Virus record (IMG/VR): IMGVR_UViG_3300046777_002606
Location: 1 to 36,697 of that record
DNA: 36,697 bases
Strand: one strand, 5' to 3'
From: a virus
The notes beneath the pieces are model-generated. The model made no database searches and was not told the DNA's origin. It worked only from the letters and a program-made list of their open reading frames with translations. Shown in pieces: positions 15,505-21,691 of this stretch; the stretch's first letter is position 1, and each line of letters starts with the position of its first letter. The position numbers were made by a program, and so were the translations under genes.

Positions 15505-16452
15505 TCAATCCTCTGCCAATTTCTGGAAATATGACAGGGCATCATCCTCATCTTCATCAACAGAGCTGATTGTTGGAAGTGAAGGAGACTTAGAACGAGC
15601 ATAAGACTGTTCCAGTTCTTCTACAACACGCTCTTGAACTGTAGGAGTTTGTGTAAACTCTTCAAGTTCATCCTCTTGTTCAACCACTGCACGGGAACGG
15701 GAAGGAGAGGAGTTCTTAAGACCAAGAACCATATTCATGCGACGCTCAAGTTCTTCATAGGACTTGAACTGGTCGGGAGCAGTGATTGCAGTCAAAGAAT
15801 ACTCTTTCTTCCAGAGGGCTTCCAGAGCATCGTCATCATCCAGTAGTGGTTCAACAGAACCAAATTCGGACTTATCGTAGTTCCAATACCCATCTTTCTT
15901 TACGATTTTGAGTTTGAAATTAGCACCCTGCCAGAAGTCAAAGGGATTAATAGGAGTTTCATCCTCAAACTCAGGTTGCATTGCTTCCATGATCTTATCA
16001 AAGATCTTCTTGCCATACTTAAACAAGAATACTTTACCTTCGTTCTGAGGATTTACGGGATCTTTTACAACGTAGATATTACTATAGTAGGATAGTTTAC
16101 GCTTCTGTTTGCGAACAGTTTCTTTGTTTGTTTCAGAACCACTGTTCCAAAGTTCACGATTATATTCGCCCAGTGGATCTTTCTGACCAATAGTAGTCAG
16201 GGAGTTTTCAATGTACCAACCACCAGGACCTTGGAAAGCGTGAGAATACATTTTTGCCCAGGGAAGTTCTTCACCTTCAGGAGCAGGAAGGAAACGGATA
16301 ACTGCGAAACCGTTACCAGTTTTATCCATTTCGGGTTTCCAGAGACGCTCATCAGCACCACCAGAAGTTGTACTCATCTTCTCTACTTCTTTAACCAATT
16401 TCGCTGTGAGCGAACCAAGAGAAGACTGCTTTTTGAGATCGTTAAAAGACAT
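15505..16452 (-). CDS. 32: Single-stranded DNA-binding protein gp32
   Basis: 315 residues from the ATG at 16452, preceded by GAGG; in-frame upstream codons are inside the promoter. The N-terminal basic cooperativity region (FNDLKKQSSLGSLTAKL), the OB core (GFAVIRFLPAPEGEELPWAKMYSHAFQGPGGWYIENS, read in parts) and an acidic C-terminal tail (SVDEDEDDALSYF) match T4 gp32. gp32 coats single-stranded DNA during replication, recombination and repair and binds partner proteins through its acidic tail. Oddly, the whole protein contains no cysteine: the zinc-binding segment of T4 gp32 is replaced by QKDPLGEYNREL. A sigma70-type promoter at 16499-16527 and order gp32-gp59-gp33 as in T4 support the call. 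Confidence 0.9.
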   Translation of the reverse strand: MSFNDLKKQSSLGSLTAKLVKEVEKMSTTSGGADERLWKPEMDKTGNGFAVIRFLPAPEGEELPWAKMYSHAFQGPGGWYIENSLTTIGQKDPLGEYNRELWNSGSETNKETVRKQKRKLSYYSNIYVVKDPVNPQNEGKVFLFKYGKKIFDKIMEAMQPEFEDETPINPFDFWQGANFKLKIVKKDGYWNYDKSEFGSVEPLLDDDDALEALWKKEYSLTAITAPDQFKSYEELERRMNMVLGLKNSSPSRSRAVVEQEDELEEFTQTPTVQERVVEELEQSYARSKSPSLPTISSVDEDEDDALSYFQKLAED

Positions 16453-16498
16453 TAGATTACCTCGTATTTGTACGGATTTGGCTTTTGTGTACTTCGTT

Positions 16499-16527
16499 AT
16501 TCTACAGGTCGGAACCTGTCTTGTCAA
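16499..16527 (-). promoter_or_regulatory. Sigma70-type promoter for gp32 with a dyad spacer
   Basis: TTGACA (plus 16522-16527), a 17-base spacer, and TAGAAT (16499-16504). The spacer and first base of the -10 contain the dyad ACAGGT TCCG ACCTGT. The promoter lies in the last codons of the DUF1825-like gene and would give a leader of about 40 bases. Confidence 0.72.
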
Positions 16528-16846
16528 TCTGCTGCTTCATCACATCAAGCATTTTTGACATATTGTTAAGAATGATATTCATATCGGTGCCAGGGGGCAT
16601 ACCCATCATAATAGCAGAACTGATTATGCGTTCCTTCATTTCTTTTGCTTCAGGATCATCAGACAAACTCATTCTCGTATAAAGAACTTTTTGTTTATCC
16701 AATAAAGTTTCTAGAACTTCAACATGTTCAAGTTTTTCTTCCTTACTCATTGTAGGAAACTTGAAGACATTTTGATAGATTTGTTCTTGAAGTTCTGCGA
16801 TTTCCGTCATTTCTGCGCGGACTACTTCGGAACTAAAGAAACTCAT
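16502..16846 (-). CDS. DUF1825-like small helical protein
   Basis: 114 residues, nearly all helical, starting MSFFSSEVVRAEM with heptad-like segments (IAELQEQIYQNVF, EKLEHVEVLETLLDKQKVLYTRM) and ending NMSKMLDVMKQQIDK. The SFF(D/S)SE(V/I)V start and general layout resemble the cyanobacterial DUF1825 family, small proteins of unknown function found in hosts. If right, this is a host-derived or shared regulator placed inside the gp32-gp59-gp33 replication block. Its start overlaps the gp59 stop by four bases, so it is translated with gp59. The gp32 promoter lies in its last codons. The family call is from memory and moderate. Confidence 0.6.
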   Translation of the reverse strand: MSFFSSEVVRAEMTEIAELQEQIYQNVFKFPTMSKEEKLEHVEVLETLLDKQKVLYTRMSLSDDPEAKEMKERIISSAIMMGMPPGTDMNIILNNMSKMLDVMKQQIDKTGSDL

Positions 16847-17439
16847 TGACCCTCCAAAATAATTTCTTTCAAAATTTTACGAAAACGAAATACATCAATA
16901 TTTAGAAACGGATTATATTTTTTAATCCGACGACTGACGGTTTGCCACACCGGGTCTTGAAGTTTCTTATCAAAGTTCTTTGAATATGCAAAGATCTTAT
17001 CAAAAAGAACCATTGTTTCCAATGATACTTTACCACTTAAAAACTTTTTAAGTAAAACAGGATGTCCCTTTGAACACTTGAAAACATCCTCAAATTTATT
17101 GTCTTGAAATAAAGATTGACTTTCTTCCTTAAAAACATAAGAAAGTGACTGAACTTTCTTTTGCCAAGATTGATATCTTTCTTCGCCTTCTTTCATCATT
17201 TCACCAATCCAAAGTGTTTCTGGATCGGGGCAAGAAACAAAATTAGCAACAAAAAATTCTACAACTTCTTGATCTGTTTTCTGCCTTGAAATCTTTTCAA
17301 ACCAGAAACGATCCTTACGTTTGTAGAAAGACTGAACTGTTGCTCTACTTTTACCACAGTACTTATGATAGTCATAACTATCTTTTGTAAAGTGATTTTT
17401 TAAAGCAAGGTATTCTCGATAAGCATCGAATGGCATCAT
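16843..17439 (-). CDS. 59: Helicase loader gp59
   Basis: 198 residues (or one fewer if the second Met is used). The start MMPFDAYREYLALKNHFTKDSYDYHKY is typical of T4 gp59, here with YREYLALKNHF and SYDYHKYCGKS. The C-terminal part (FLSGKVSLETMVLFDKI, FRFRKILKEIIL) is helical, as in T4 gp59 (217 residues). gp59 loads the gp41 helicase onto gp32-coated forks and coordinates with the polymerase. It lies between gp33 and gp32, the same order as T4. There is no clear ribosome site upstream; a 55-base gap separates it from gp33. Confidence 0.87.
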   Translation of the reverse strand: MMPFDAYREYLALKNHFTKDSYDYHKYCGKSRATVQSFYKRKDRFWFEKISRQKTDQEVVEFFVANFVSCPDPETLWIGEMMKEGEERYQSWQKKVQSLSYVFKEESQSLFQDNKFEDVFKCSKGHPVLLKKFLSGKVSLETMVLFDKIFAYSKNFDKKLQDPVWQTVSRRIKKYNPFLNIDVFRFRKILKEIILEGQ

Positions 17440-17494
17440 TCAAAAAAGTAATATAAGGATTTTTTTGCCGGAACTTTTTTCACCCATAAATGGA

Positions 17495-17752
17495 TTAAAA
17501 AATCAATTTTGCTTTGGAAGTTTTCTTAAGGAAATTTAGTTCCATCGCCTCATATTTGATTTTTTCTTTCAGCGGTTTTGAAATAAGTTTTGGAACGGAT
17601 TCCAAATCAATATTATTGTGTTCACAGAAGTAGATAATCGCATCAATATAATTCATCTCAACATTAACTTGCACAAGATTCTCAATCTCTTGAGCAAAAC
17701 GTGATGGACAAAAGAACTTATTTTCTAATGCTTTCTCTAATTCATTCTCCAT
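17495..17752 (-). CDS. 33: Late transcription coactivator gp33
   Basis: 85 residues from the ATG at 17752, which has AGG six bases upstream and overlaps the exonuclease stop by 11 bases; a Met 24 bases earlier lacks a ribosome site. The core MNYIDAIIYFCEHNNIDLESVPKLI and LKEKIKYEAMELNFL (given in parts as NYIDAIIYFCEHNNI and KYEAMELNFL) fits gp33. That protein bridges RNA polymerase to the sliding clamp during T4 late transcription. The C-terminal KAKLIF is a plausible hydrophobic clamp-binding tail. The position next to gp59 is as in T4, and the late promoters in this window need gp33 together with the sigma factor gp55, which is not in the window. Confidence 0.8.
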   Translation of the reverse strand: MENELEKALENKFFCPSRFAQEIENLVQVNVEMNYIDAIIYFCEHNNIDLESVPKLISKPLKEKIKYEAMELNFLKKTSKAKLIF

Positions 17753-18422
17753 CTGACCTAGTATTGTGATGTACAAATTCTTTGATATAACGAACTAATA
17801 ATTTAATATAATCCCCTTTGTTTCTTTTGTCAAATACTTTAACCTCACCACCAGGAGTCACCATGAGTGTGATGAGTTTTTTAACAACTTGACCAGTGAG
17901 TTCATAATAGGCAGCTGCATAAAATGTTTCTTGGACAAAATAGTTTTCGATCCATTCTTCCGGTTTAATTTTGTCTGAAGTTTTGAAGTCAATAACTGCT
18001 AACTCTCCTTCATACTCGGCAATACAATCAACTCGTCCAGCCAATCCAAGATATTCTGAGTAAAGAGTTCTTTCAATTGCATGAATATTATTTATCTTAT
18101 CAAGATAAGGTTTAGCATGATGAAACATGTGCTTTGTCAGGAGTTGATAATCATCCCAGTTTAATTCTTTGTTCTCAAGATAATCCTGACAAACCTGGTG
18201 AAAATCAGTTCCTCTTGCTGTTGCCCTTTTCGTAATACGATTTGCTTCTTCAAGACCAACACGCTCACGCCATTTCACAAAAATTTGACGGTTGTAAAAT
18301 GAAGTAACCGAAGTAATTGAAGGCACCCACTGACCATCGGGAAGATTGTACAGACGGATGCCATTTGTTTCTTTCTTTTCTAGTTCAAGTTCACCTAAAA
18401 AATTACAATGATTAAACGTCAT
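17742..18422 (-). CDS. PD-(D/E)XK exonuclease (RecB/MGME1-like)
   Basis: 226 residues. The nuclease core is clear: LAGRVDCIAEYEGELAVIDFKTSDK, in parts GLAGRVDCIA with the catalytic Asp and VIDFKTS with D-x-K. There is an upstream helix with ARGTDFHQVCQDYL carrying the conserved His, and a downstream QETFYAAAYYELTG with the Gln-x3-Tyr of RecB-type nucleases. Such proteins resemble the mitochondrial genome maintenance exonuclease group and probably process DNA ends in recombination or replication. The start overlaps the phoH stop by four bases and the end overlaps gp33 by 11, so it is in the phoH-gp59 operon. Confidence 0.8.
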   Translation of the reverse strand: MTFNHCNFLGELELEKKETNGIRLYNLPDGQWVPSITSVTSFYNRQIFVKWRERVGLEEANRITKRATARGTDFHQVCQDYLENKELNWDDYQLLTKHMFHHAKPYLDKINNIHAIERTLYSEYLGLAGRVDCIAEYEGELAVIDFKTSDKIKPEEWIENYFVQETFYAAAYYELTGQVVKKLITLMVTPGGEVKVFDKRNKGDYIKLLVRYIKEFVHHNTRSDGE

Positions 18423-19174
18423 ACACCAACTTCCATTTTTGCAAGAATATACTCTTTAACTAGACCAGAACGAACAATATCATCAACACCAAATTCAATG
18501 ATATCAATTGAAGGCATGATCCGAAGAACCTTCATAAAATCAACAATCCCATTCTTTTCATTTGTTTTAATGAGGTCAGATTGAGTTGCATCACCACAGA
18601 ACATAATTTTTGAATTCTCACCAACACGAGTAATGATACTATCAAGTTCGTGATAGTTCAGGTTTTGAAATTCATCCACAATAATGATTGCATTGTCCAG
18701 AGTAGTTCCACGAATAAAAGAAGTACTCCAAAAACTAATTGTTCCTTGGGTTTTGAGGTTTCCATAGAGCATTTCAAAAGATGCATCATCTGGCATTTGG
18801 AACATATACTTTACCATGTTCTTATATGGGATTTGGTAAAGTGAAGATTTATCCTCGTGGTCACCAGGTAAGAATCCAATTTCACGAGTAGCGACAAGAG
18901 ACCTTACAATATAGATTTTTTCAAAAGGACTTCTCTCATCTAAAACATCTTGAAGTGCATTGTAGAGAGTAATAAAGGTTTTACCTGTACCCGCACAACC
19001 ATAAGCAACGATGTTTTGGTTTTTTTCATATGATTGATATAAAAGTTTTTGATTATCTGTAAGAGGTTCAATATCTCTCATCAAATCAAGACCAATTGGT
19101 TTCTTGCGTTTCATTTGTTTCGCAGTCATTCCTACACCAATCGGTTGGTCATCTACTCTTTTTCTTCTTGCCAT
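18419..19174 (-). CDS. phoH: PhoH-like P-loop ATPase
   Basis: 251 residues. The P-loop GCAGTGKT is at residues 59-66 and the Walker B IIIVDEFQN at about 163-171, with the PhoH landmark KTQGTISFWSTSFIRG upstream and SKIMFCGDATQSD downstream. PhoH proteins are RNA- or nucleic-acid-linked ATPases related to superfamily 1 helicase cores. phoH is very common in marine cyanophages and named after the phosphate-starvation gene of E. coli, but its function in phages is unsettled. The N-terminus is basic (MARRKR, MKRKK). It is first in a run with the exonuclease and gp33, pointing to a nucleic-acid role rather than phosphate uptake. Confidence 0.9.
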   Translation of the reverse strand: MARRKRVDDQPIGVGMTAKQMKRKKPIGLDLMRDIEPLTDNQKLLYQSYEKNQNIVAYGCAGTGKTFITLYNALQDVLDERSPFEKIYIVRSLVATREIGFLPGDHEDKSSLYQIPYKNMVKYMFQMPDDASFEMLYGNLKTQGTISFWSTSFIRGTTLDNAIIIVDEFQNLNYHELDSIITRVGENSKIMFCGDATQSDLIKTNEKNGIVDFMKVLRIMPSIDIIEFGVDDIVRSGLVKEYILAKMEVGV

Positions 19175-19185
19175 ATAAAGTTATG

Positions 19186-19434
19186 TTAAATGGGTTTTAC
19201 TTTTGAACCTGGAGCCTTTGATGCTGCACGAAGAACATCATTCCATCCTGGATGAGATTTTTTAAGTCTATCATAGACTTCTCCAACCTCTCCAGATGAA
19301 GGACATGTTGATGGATCAGACCAATCTCTATCCCATTCTGGATTATCTTTCTTCCACTGATCCCAATCATGAACACTCATAGAGACTTCTTTTTGTTCAC
19401 CAGTGGTTTTATTATAAACCGGATATGTTGCCAA
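19186..19434 (-). CDS. Small unknown protein upstream of phoH
   Basis: 82 residues: MATYPVYNKTTGE, then SVHDWDQWKKDNPEW, DWSDPSTCPSSGEVGEVYDRLKK and HPGWNDVL, ending SKAPGSKVKPI. It is Trp- and Asp-rich with a single Cys. The TYPVYN start and the SxHDW segment distantly recall FmdB-type zinc ribbons without their cysteines, but that is weak. It lies 11 bases upstream of phoH in the same direction and is probably co-transcribed. No function assigned. Confidence 0.6.
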   Translation of the reverse strand: MATYPVYNKTTGEQKEVSMSVHDWDQWKKDNPEWDRDWSDPSTCPSSGEVGEVYDRLKKSHPGWNDVLRAASKAPGSKVKPI

Positions 19435-19463
19435 TGTTACACCTCCATAGTATGTAAGGATAT

Positions 19464-20156
19464 TTATTCAATAGTAATAGAAGGTGCATCTACACAGTCA
19501 GAACACAAATCACTACGAACCCAACCAAGTGCCTCAGATACTGCAGGAAACTGACAGGTAAAGATACAACGAACAAGTTCTGCAATTTCCATGTGTTCCT
19601 TTTGTGTGCCATGTGCAGAACGAAGATCAATATAATGAATCCATGACCTTACAGAACCGGTCATATAAAGGCGTGTAGGCGTCGCCAGGGGCAGTACAAA
19701 CCTTGCACACTCCTTTGCCACTCCTTTCTCTAGGAGGCGGTTGTAGAGGCGTAGACCCTGCTCAAAATGAACGCGAATGTCTTCGGTCAAAGTCAGTTTC
19801 AGATAATCGGGAATATCATCAATACTGTTCTGACGGTTCTTAGTATCTTGCCTACGAAGTTCAGGAAGAGGAATAGTTTTGTTTAGAAGATTAGTGTCAG
19901 CATATCGTTGCGAAAATTCTTGATATGTAAATGATCTATGTCGGAGAATTTGAGCTGCTAGTCCACGAGTAGTGTTAATCTCAACTGTCATACTTGCTTG
20001 CTCAAAGATACTCCAGTGTTGATGTTGAATACAATACTTAAGTAGACCAGAAAACTTTTCATTGTCCTGATTAGAAGGATTACTTACGCGAGCACAATAC
20101 GCCATATGCTTCTCTGCATCTGGTGTAACACTAATGAGTTTTACTTCTGGTTTCAT
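19464..20156 (-). CDS. thyX: Flavin-dependent thymidylate synthase ThyX
   Basis: 230 residues from the Met at 20156; in-frame Met codons up to 20198 overlap the preceding gene and add residues absent from this family. The ThyX signature RHRSFTYQEFSQRY (RHRx7SxRY type) occupies residues 72-85 and contacts FAD and dUMP. Other features are the GLLKYCIQHQHWSIFEQ segment and the C-terminal SVRSWIHYIDLR. The enzyme makes dTMP from dUMP with methylenetetrahydrofolate and NADPH, feeding phage DNA synthesis. It starts 13 bases after the stop of a 60-residue gene under the promoter at 20375-20403. The length is normal for ThyX. Confidence 0.92.
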   Translation of the reverse strand: MKPEVKLISVTPDAEKHMAYCARVSNPSNQDNEKFSGLLKYCIQHQHWSIFEQASMTVEINTTRGLAAQILRHRSFTYQEFSQRYADTNLLNKTIPLPELRRQDTKNRQNSIDDIPDYLKLTLTEDIRVHFEQGLRLYNRLLEKGVAKECARFVLPLATPTRLYMTGSVRSWIHYIDLRSAHGTQKEHMEIAELVRCIFTCQFPAVSEALGWVRSDLCSDCVDAPSITIE

Positions 20157-20169
20157 GAACTCGAATTCT

Positions 20170-20352
20170 TCAGTTAGCATATTCGTCGTCATCGTCATAA
20201 AATACTTCGTCGTAATCGTTTAGATAATGTGCAATTTCTTCATATTGTGGTTCTGGTCTATAAGAATCCACATCAGAATTAATTTCTGACTTAAGGCATT
20301 CTACCAGGGACTCAAGGTTTTTAACTATTAACTTAATCTTTTCTCTGTCCAT
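20170..20352 (-). CDS. Small acidic protein upstream of thyX
   Basis: 60 residues from the ATG at 20352, which has a GAGG ribosome site about ten bases upstream; an in-frame upstream Met would lie inside the promoter. An N-terminal helix (MDREKIKLIVKNLESLVECLKSEI, in parts) is followed by a strongly acidic C-terminus (YDEVFYDDDDEYAN). It is the first gene after the promoter that overlaps the terminator at 20390-20413 and is followed by thyX. No family recognised. Confidence 0.6.
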   Translation of the reverse strand: MDREKIKLIVKNLESLVECLKSEINSDVDSYRPEPQYEEIAHYLNDYDEVFYDDDDEYAN

Positions 20353-20374
20353 TTTTATCAACCTCGACAAAGGT

Positions 20375-20403
20375 ATTATAGACAAAAAAAAGAGGGGAGT
20401 CAA
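20375..20403 (-). promoter_or_regulatory. Sigma70 promoter whose -35 lies in a terminator loop
   Basis: TTGACT (20398-20403), a 17-base spacer, and a perfect TATAAT (20375-20380). The -35 hexamer is within the loop and arm of the terminator at 20390-20413, and the T tract is in the spacer. It would drive the 60-residue gene and thyX. This is the overlapping early promoter/terminator type called PeTot in T4-type phages. Confidence 0.78.
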
Positions 20404-20413
20404 GTCCCCTCTT
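20390..20413 (-). terminator. Rho-independent terminator of the riboswitch operon
   Basis: On the minus strand AAGAGGGGA, a six-base loop and TCCCCTCTT form a nine-base stem followed by seven T bases. It lies just past the 32-residue gene, ending the transcript that begins at the riboswitch. Confidence 0.85.
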
Positions 20414-20416
20414 AGA

Positions 20417-20515
20417 TCACTTTGCTGCTACCAAAGTAGCAAGAGATGCTTTATGCCGCCTCTCTTCTTTTTGCTTCTGCTCTTTAATGAGTTGAAGTGC
20501 ATTAAGTTTTTTCAT
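20417..20515 (-). CDS. 32-residue basic peptide downstream of the DUF4278-like gene
   Basis: A short gene reading MKKLNALQLIKEQKQ followed by a Lys/Glu/Arg helix and ending SLATLVAAK. The ATG overlaps the stop of the preceding 45-residue gene (ATGA), and GGAGGGG lies seven bases upstream, an excellent ribosome site. It ends four bases before the terminator stem. It is a probable amphipathic helix; function unknown. Overlap, ribosome site and placement between riboswitch and terminator make it a likely real gene. Confidence 0.68.
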   Translation of the reverse strand: MKKLNALQLIKEQKQKEERRHKASLATLVAAK

Positions 20516-20649
20516 TTGTGCCCCTCCTTTACAAACTTAACACCACGATAGGTTTCATTGTATTGTTGGGGTTGCTGCATCATCTGCTGTTGATACTCAA
20601 GACGCTTTTGGGTATCATATTCGATGCCACGATATACAACTTTAGACAT
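20512..20649 (-). CDS. DUF4278-like 45-residue protein under a glutamine riboswitch
   Basis: 45 residues starting MSKVVYRGIEYDTQ and ending NETYRGVKFVKEGHK, with a Gln/Met-rich middle. Two YRGxx(Y/F) motifs at either end are the hallmark of the small DUF4278 proteins of cyanobacteria, the family that includes PirA, a PII-binding regulator of arginine synthesis. AAGGAG lies nine bases upstream of the ATG. The gene follows a predicted glutamine riboswitch with no other gene between. By inference it could tune the host's nitrogen or PII network during infection. The sequence shows only the YRG pair and the context; binding to PII is not shown. Confidence 0.72.
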   Translation of the reverse strand: MSKVVYRGIEYDTQKRLEYQQQMMQQPQQYNETYRGVKFVKEGHK

Positions 20650-20679
20650 TAGGGTTCTCCTTAGTTTTTAGGTTAAAGA

Positions 20680-20767
20680 GCGTTCCTTCAGTCGGCGTTT
20701 GCGTCGGTTTCCCGATGAACGTTCCGTTCCGCGTCGGCTTACTTCCGTCTGTTTCCAGATGAACGTA
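20680..20767 (-). ncRNA. Glutamine riboswitch (glnA / Downstream-peptide type)
   Basis: On the minus strand the RNA begins near 20767 with ACGTTCATC, a small GAAA-loop hairpin (CTG/CAG), then ACGGAAGTAAG. It ends with TGAAGGAACGC, which can pair with the first ACGTTC. These three blocks match what I recall of the conserved core of glnA and Downstream-peptide RNAs, which bind glutamine. A second CGTTCATC with a GAAA hairpin lies inside (about 20700-20725) but lacks the GGAAGTA block, so it may be a partial duplicate or a variable arm. The element starts about six bases after a TATAAT box and precedes two tiny genes. Confidence 0.8.
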
Positions 20768-20772
20768 AGGTC

Positions 20773-20801
20773 ATTATAGACCTGTTAGTATAGTTATGCA
20801 A
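20773..20801 (-). promoter_or_regulatory. Promoter of the riboswitch transcript
   Basis: A perfect TATAAT (20773-20778) with a 17-base spacer to a poor -35, TTGCAT (20796-20801). Transcription would begin at about 20766, right at the first base of the aptamer. Confidence 0.6.
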
Positions 20802-20819
20802 AAACTTATGTAACTTTTG

Positions 20820-21146
20820 TTACCGTTCAATATAACTTAATGTGTGATTAGTAGCAAAGAGTTGATGGATAATCATATCACACCCAATCTTTGGGTTACA
20901 ATCACCACAAGTATAAACATCTACTGCTGCCTTACCTTCTTCAGGCCAAGTATGAATACTAATATGACTCTCAGACAACAAGCAAAGAACAGTTACTCCT
21001 TGAGGTTCGAACTTTTTTGAAATAGTTTGAACCACAGTTGCACCGCTTGCTATTGCTGCACACTCTAATAAGTCTATAAGACAACGCTCGTCATCCAAAA
21101 GGACAAACGAGCATCCATACAAGTTAAGTAGATAATGCTTTCCCAT
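20820..21146 (-). CDS. speD: S-adenosylmethionine decarboxylase SpeD
   Basis: 108 residues. The self-processing site ESHISIHTWPE is present: Glu59-Ser60, where Ser60 would become the pyruvoyl group, and His65. The catalytic Cys80 in DVYTCG follows. This is the prokaryotic class 1B type, similar in length to cyanobacterial and Thermotoga forms. The enzyme makes decarboxylated SAM for spermidine synthesis, and speD is a frequent cyanophage auxiliary gene. It is the last gene of a run of small genes from 22460, two bases after the 70-residue gene, and is followed by the riboswitch promoter. No clear terminator was seen between them. Confidence 0.92.
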   Translation of the reverse strand: MGKHYLLNLYGCSFVLLDDERCLIDLLECAAIASGATVVQTISKKFEPQGVTVLCLLSESHISIHTWPEEGKAAVDVYTCGDCNPKIGCDMIIHQLFATNHTLSYIER

Positions 21147-21147
21147 T

Positions 21148-21360
21148 TTACAGTGGATTTTCCTCCGCTTCCTTTACCAATGAACTCACGATCTCTTCTG
21201 TGCCGTCCATTGTTTTAATAGCGAACAGAGATGACTTTTGATATTTTTTAATTTTTTTATATTGTTTTAGTACTATGTCTATATTATCCAAATCAATTGT
21301 AATTTTTGCATCTTTACCAACTCGGTTTTCGTTGGGAGATCCACCAAATCCTGCACTCAT
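21148..21360 (-). CDS. Small unknown protein upstream of speD
   Basis: 70 residues, starting MSAGFGGSPNENRVG, with a central beta strand KITIDLDNIDIVL, a Lys/Tyr-rich helix (QYKKIKKYQK) and an acidic end. Its start overlaps the preceding stop by four bases (ATGA) and its end is one base from speD, so it belongs to that operon. The order and overlaps support a real gene. No family or function is recognised. Confidence 0.6.
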   Translation of the reverse strand: MSAGFGGSPNENRVGKDAKITIDLDNIDIVLKQYKKIKKYQKSSLFAIKTMDGTEEIVSSLVKEAEENPL

Positions 21361-21665
21361 TTTCTTTTCTTTTTCTCAGGTTGTTTATATCCCCAAAGTT
21401 TGGGGTTTACTCTTCCATATCCAAAATCAATTCGTTGAACAGAACCTGGACCATATTTGTCATAGTACATATCAAAAAGATTTACTCTTTTTGCGGCACG
21501 ACAAAGATCAATGTATTGCTCTTCATCGATGTTATACCAAATCAAATAAGCATCATTTGGGAATGATGAATCTTTTGCAACATCTACTGTTGTTTTTTCA
21601 AGAAGAATTTCACACCCATATTCATGTGGCAGAACACGATTGACTTTAGTTTTATTTTCTGCCAT
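21357..21665 (-). CDS. Conserved-type unknown protein
   Basis: 102 residues from the ATG at 21665, where AGGAG lies about 11 bases upstream; an in-frame Met 45 bases earlier overlaps the previous gene. The body is ordered: EYGCEILLEKTTVD, NDAYLIWYNIDEEQYIDLC, FDMYYDKYGPG and FGYGRVNPKLWGY, with a Lys-rich tail (EKKKRK). Aromatic residues and Gly are dense in the second half. It sits in a string of short early-type genes between the DUF6433-like gene and speD. No function recognised. Confidence 0.65.
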   Translation of the reverse strand: MAENKTKVNRVLPHEYGCEILLEKTTVDVAKDSSFPNDAYLIWYNIDEEQYIDLCRAAKRVNLFDMYYDKYGPGSVQRIDFGYGRVNPKLWGYKQPEKKKRK

Positions 21666-21691
21666 TTTCTTTTCTTCTCCTACGATCACTG

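Noticed and set aside
16453-16527. 25-codon N-terminal extension of gp32
   Set aside because: It would run through the promoter and leader; the ATG at 16452 has a GAGG site and the expected basic gp32 N-terminus.
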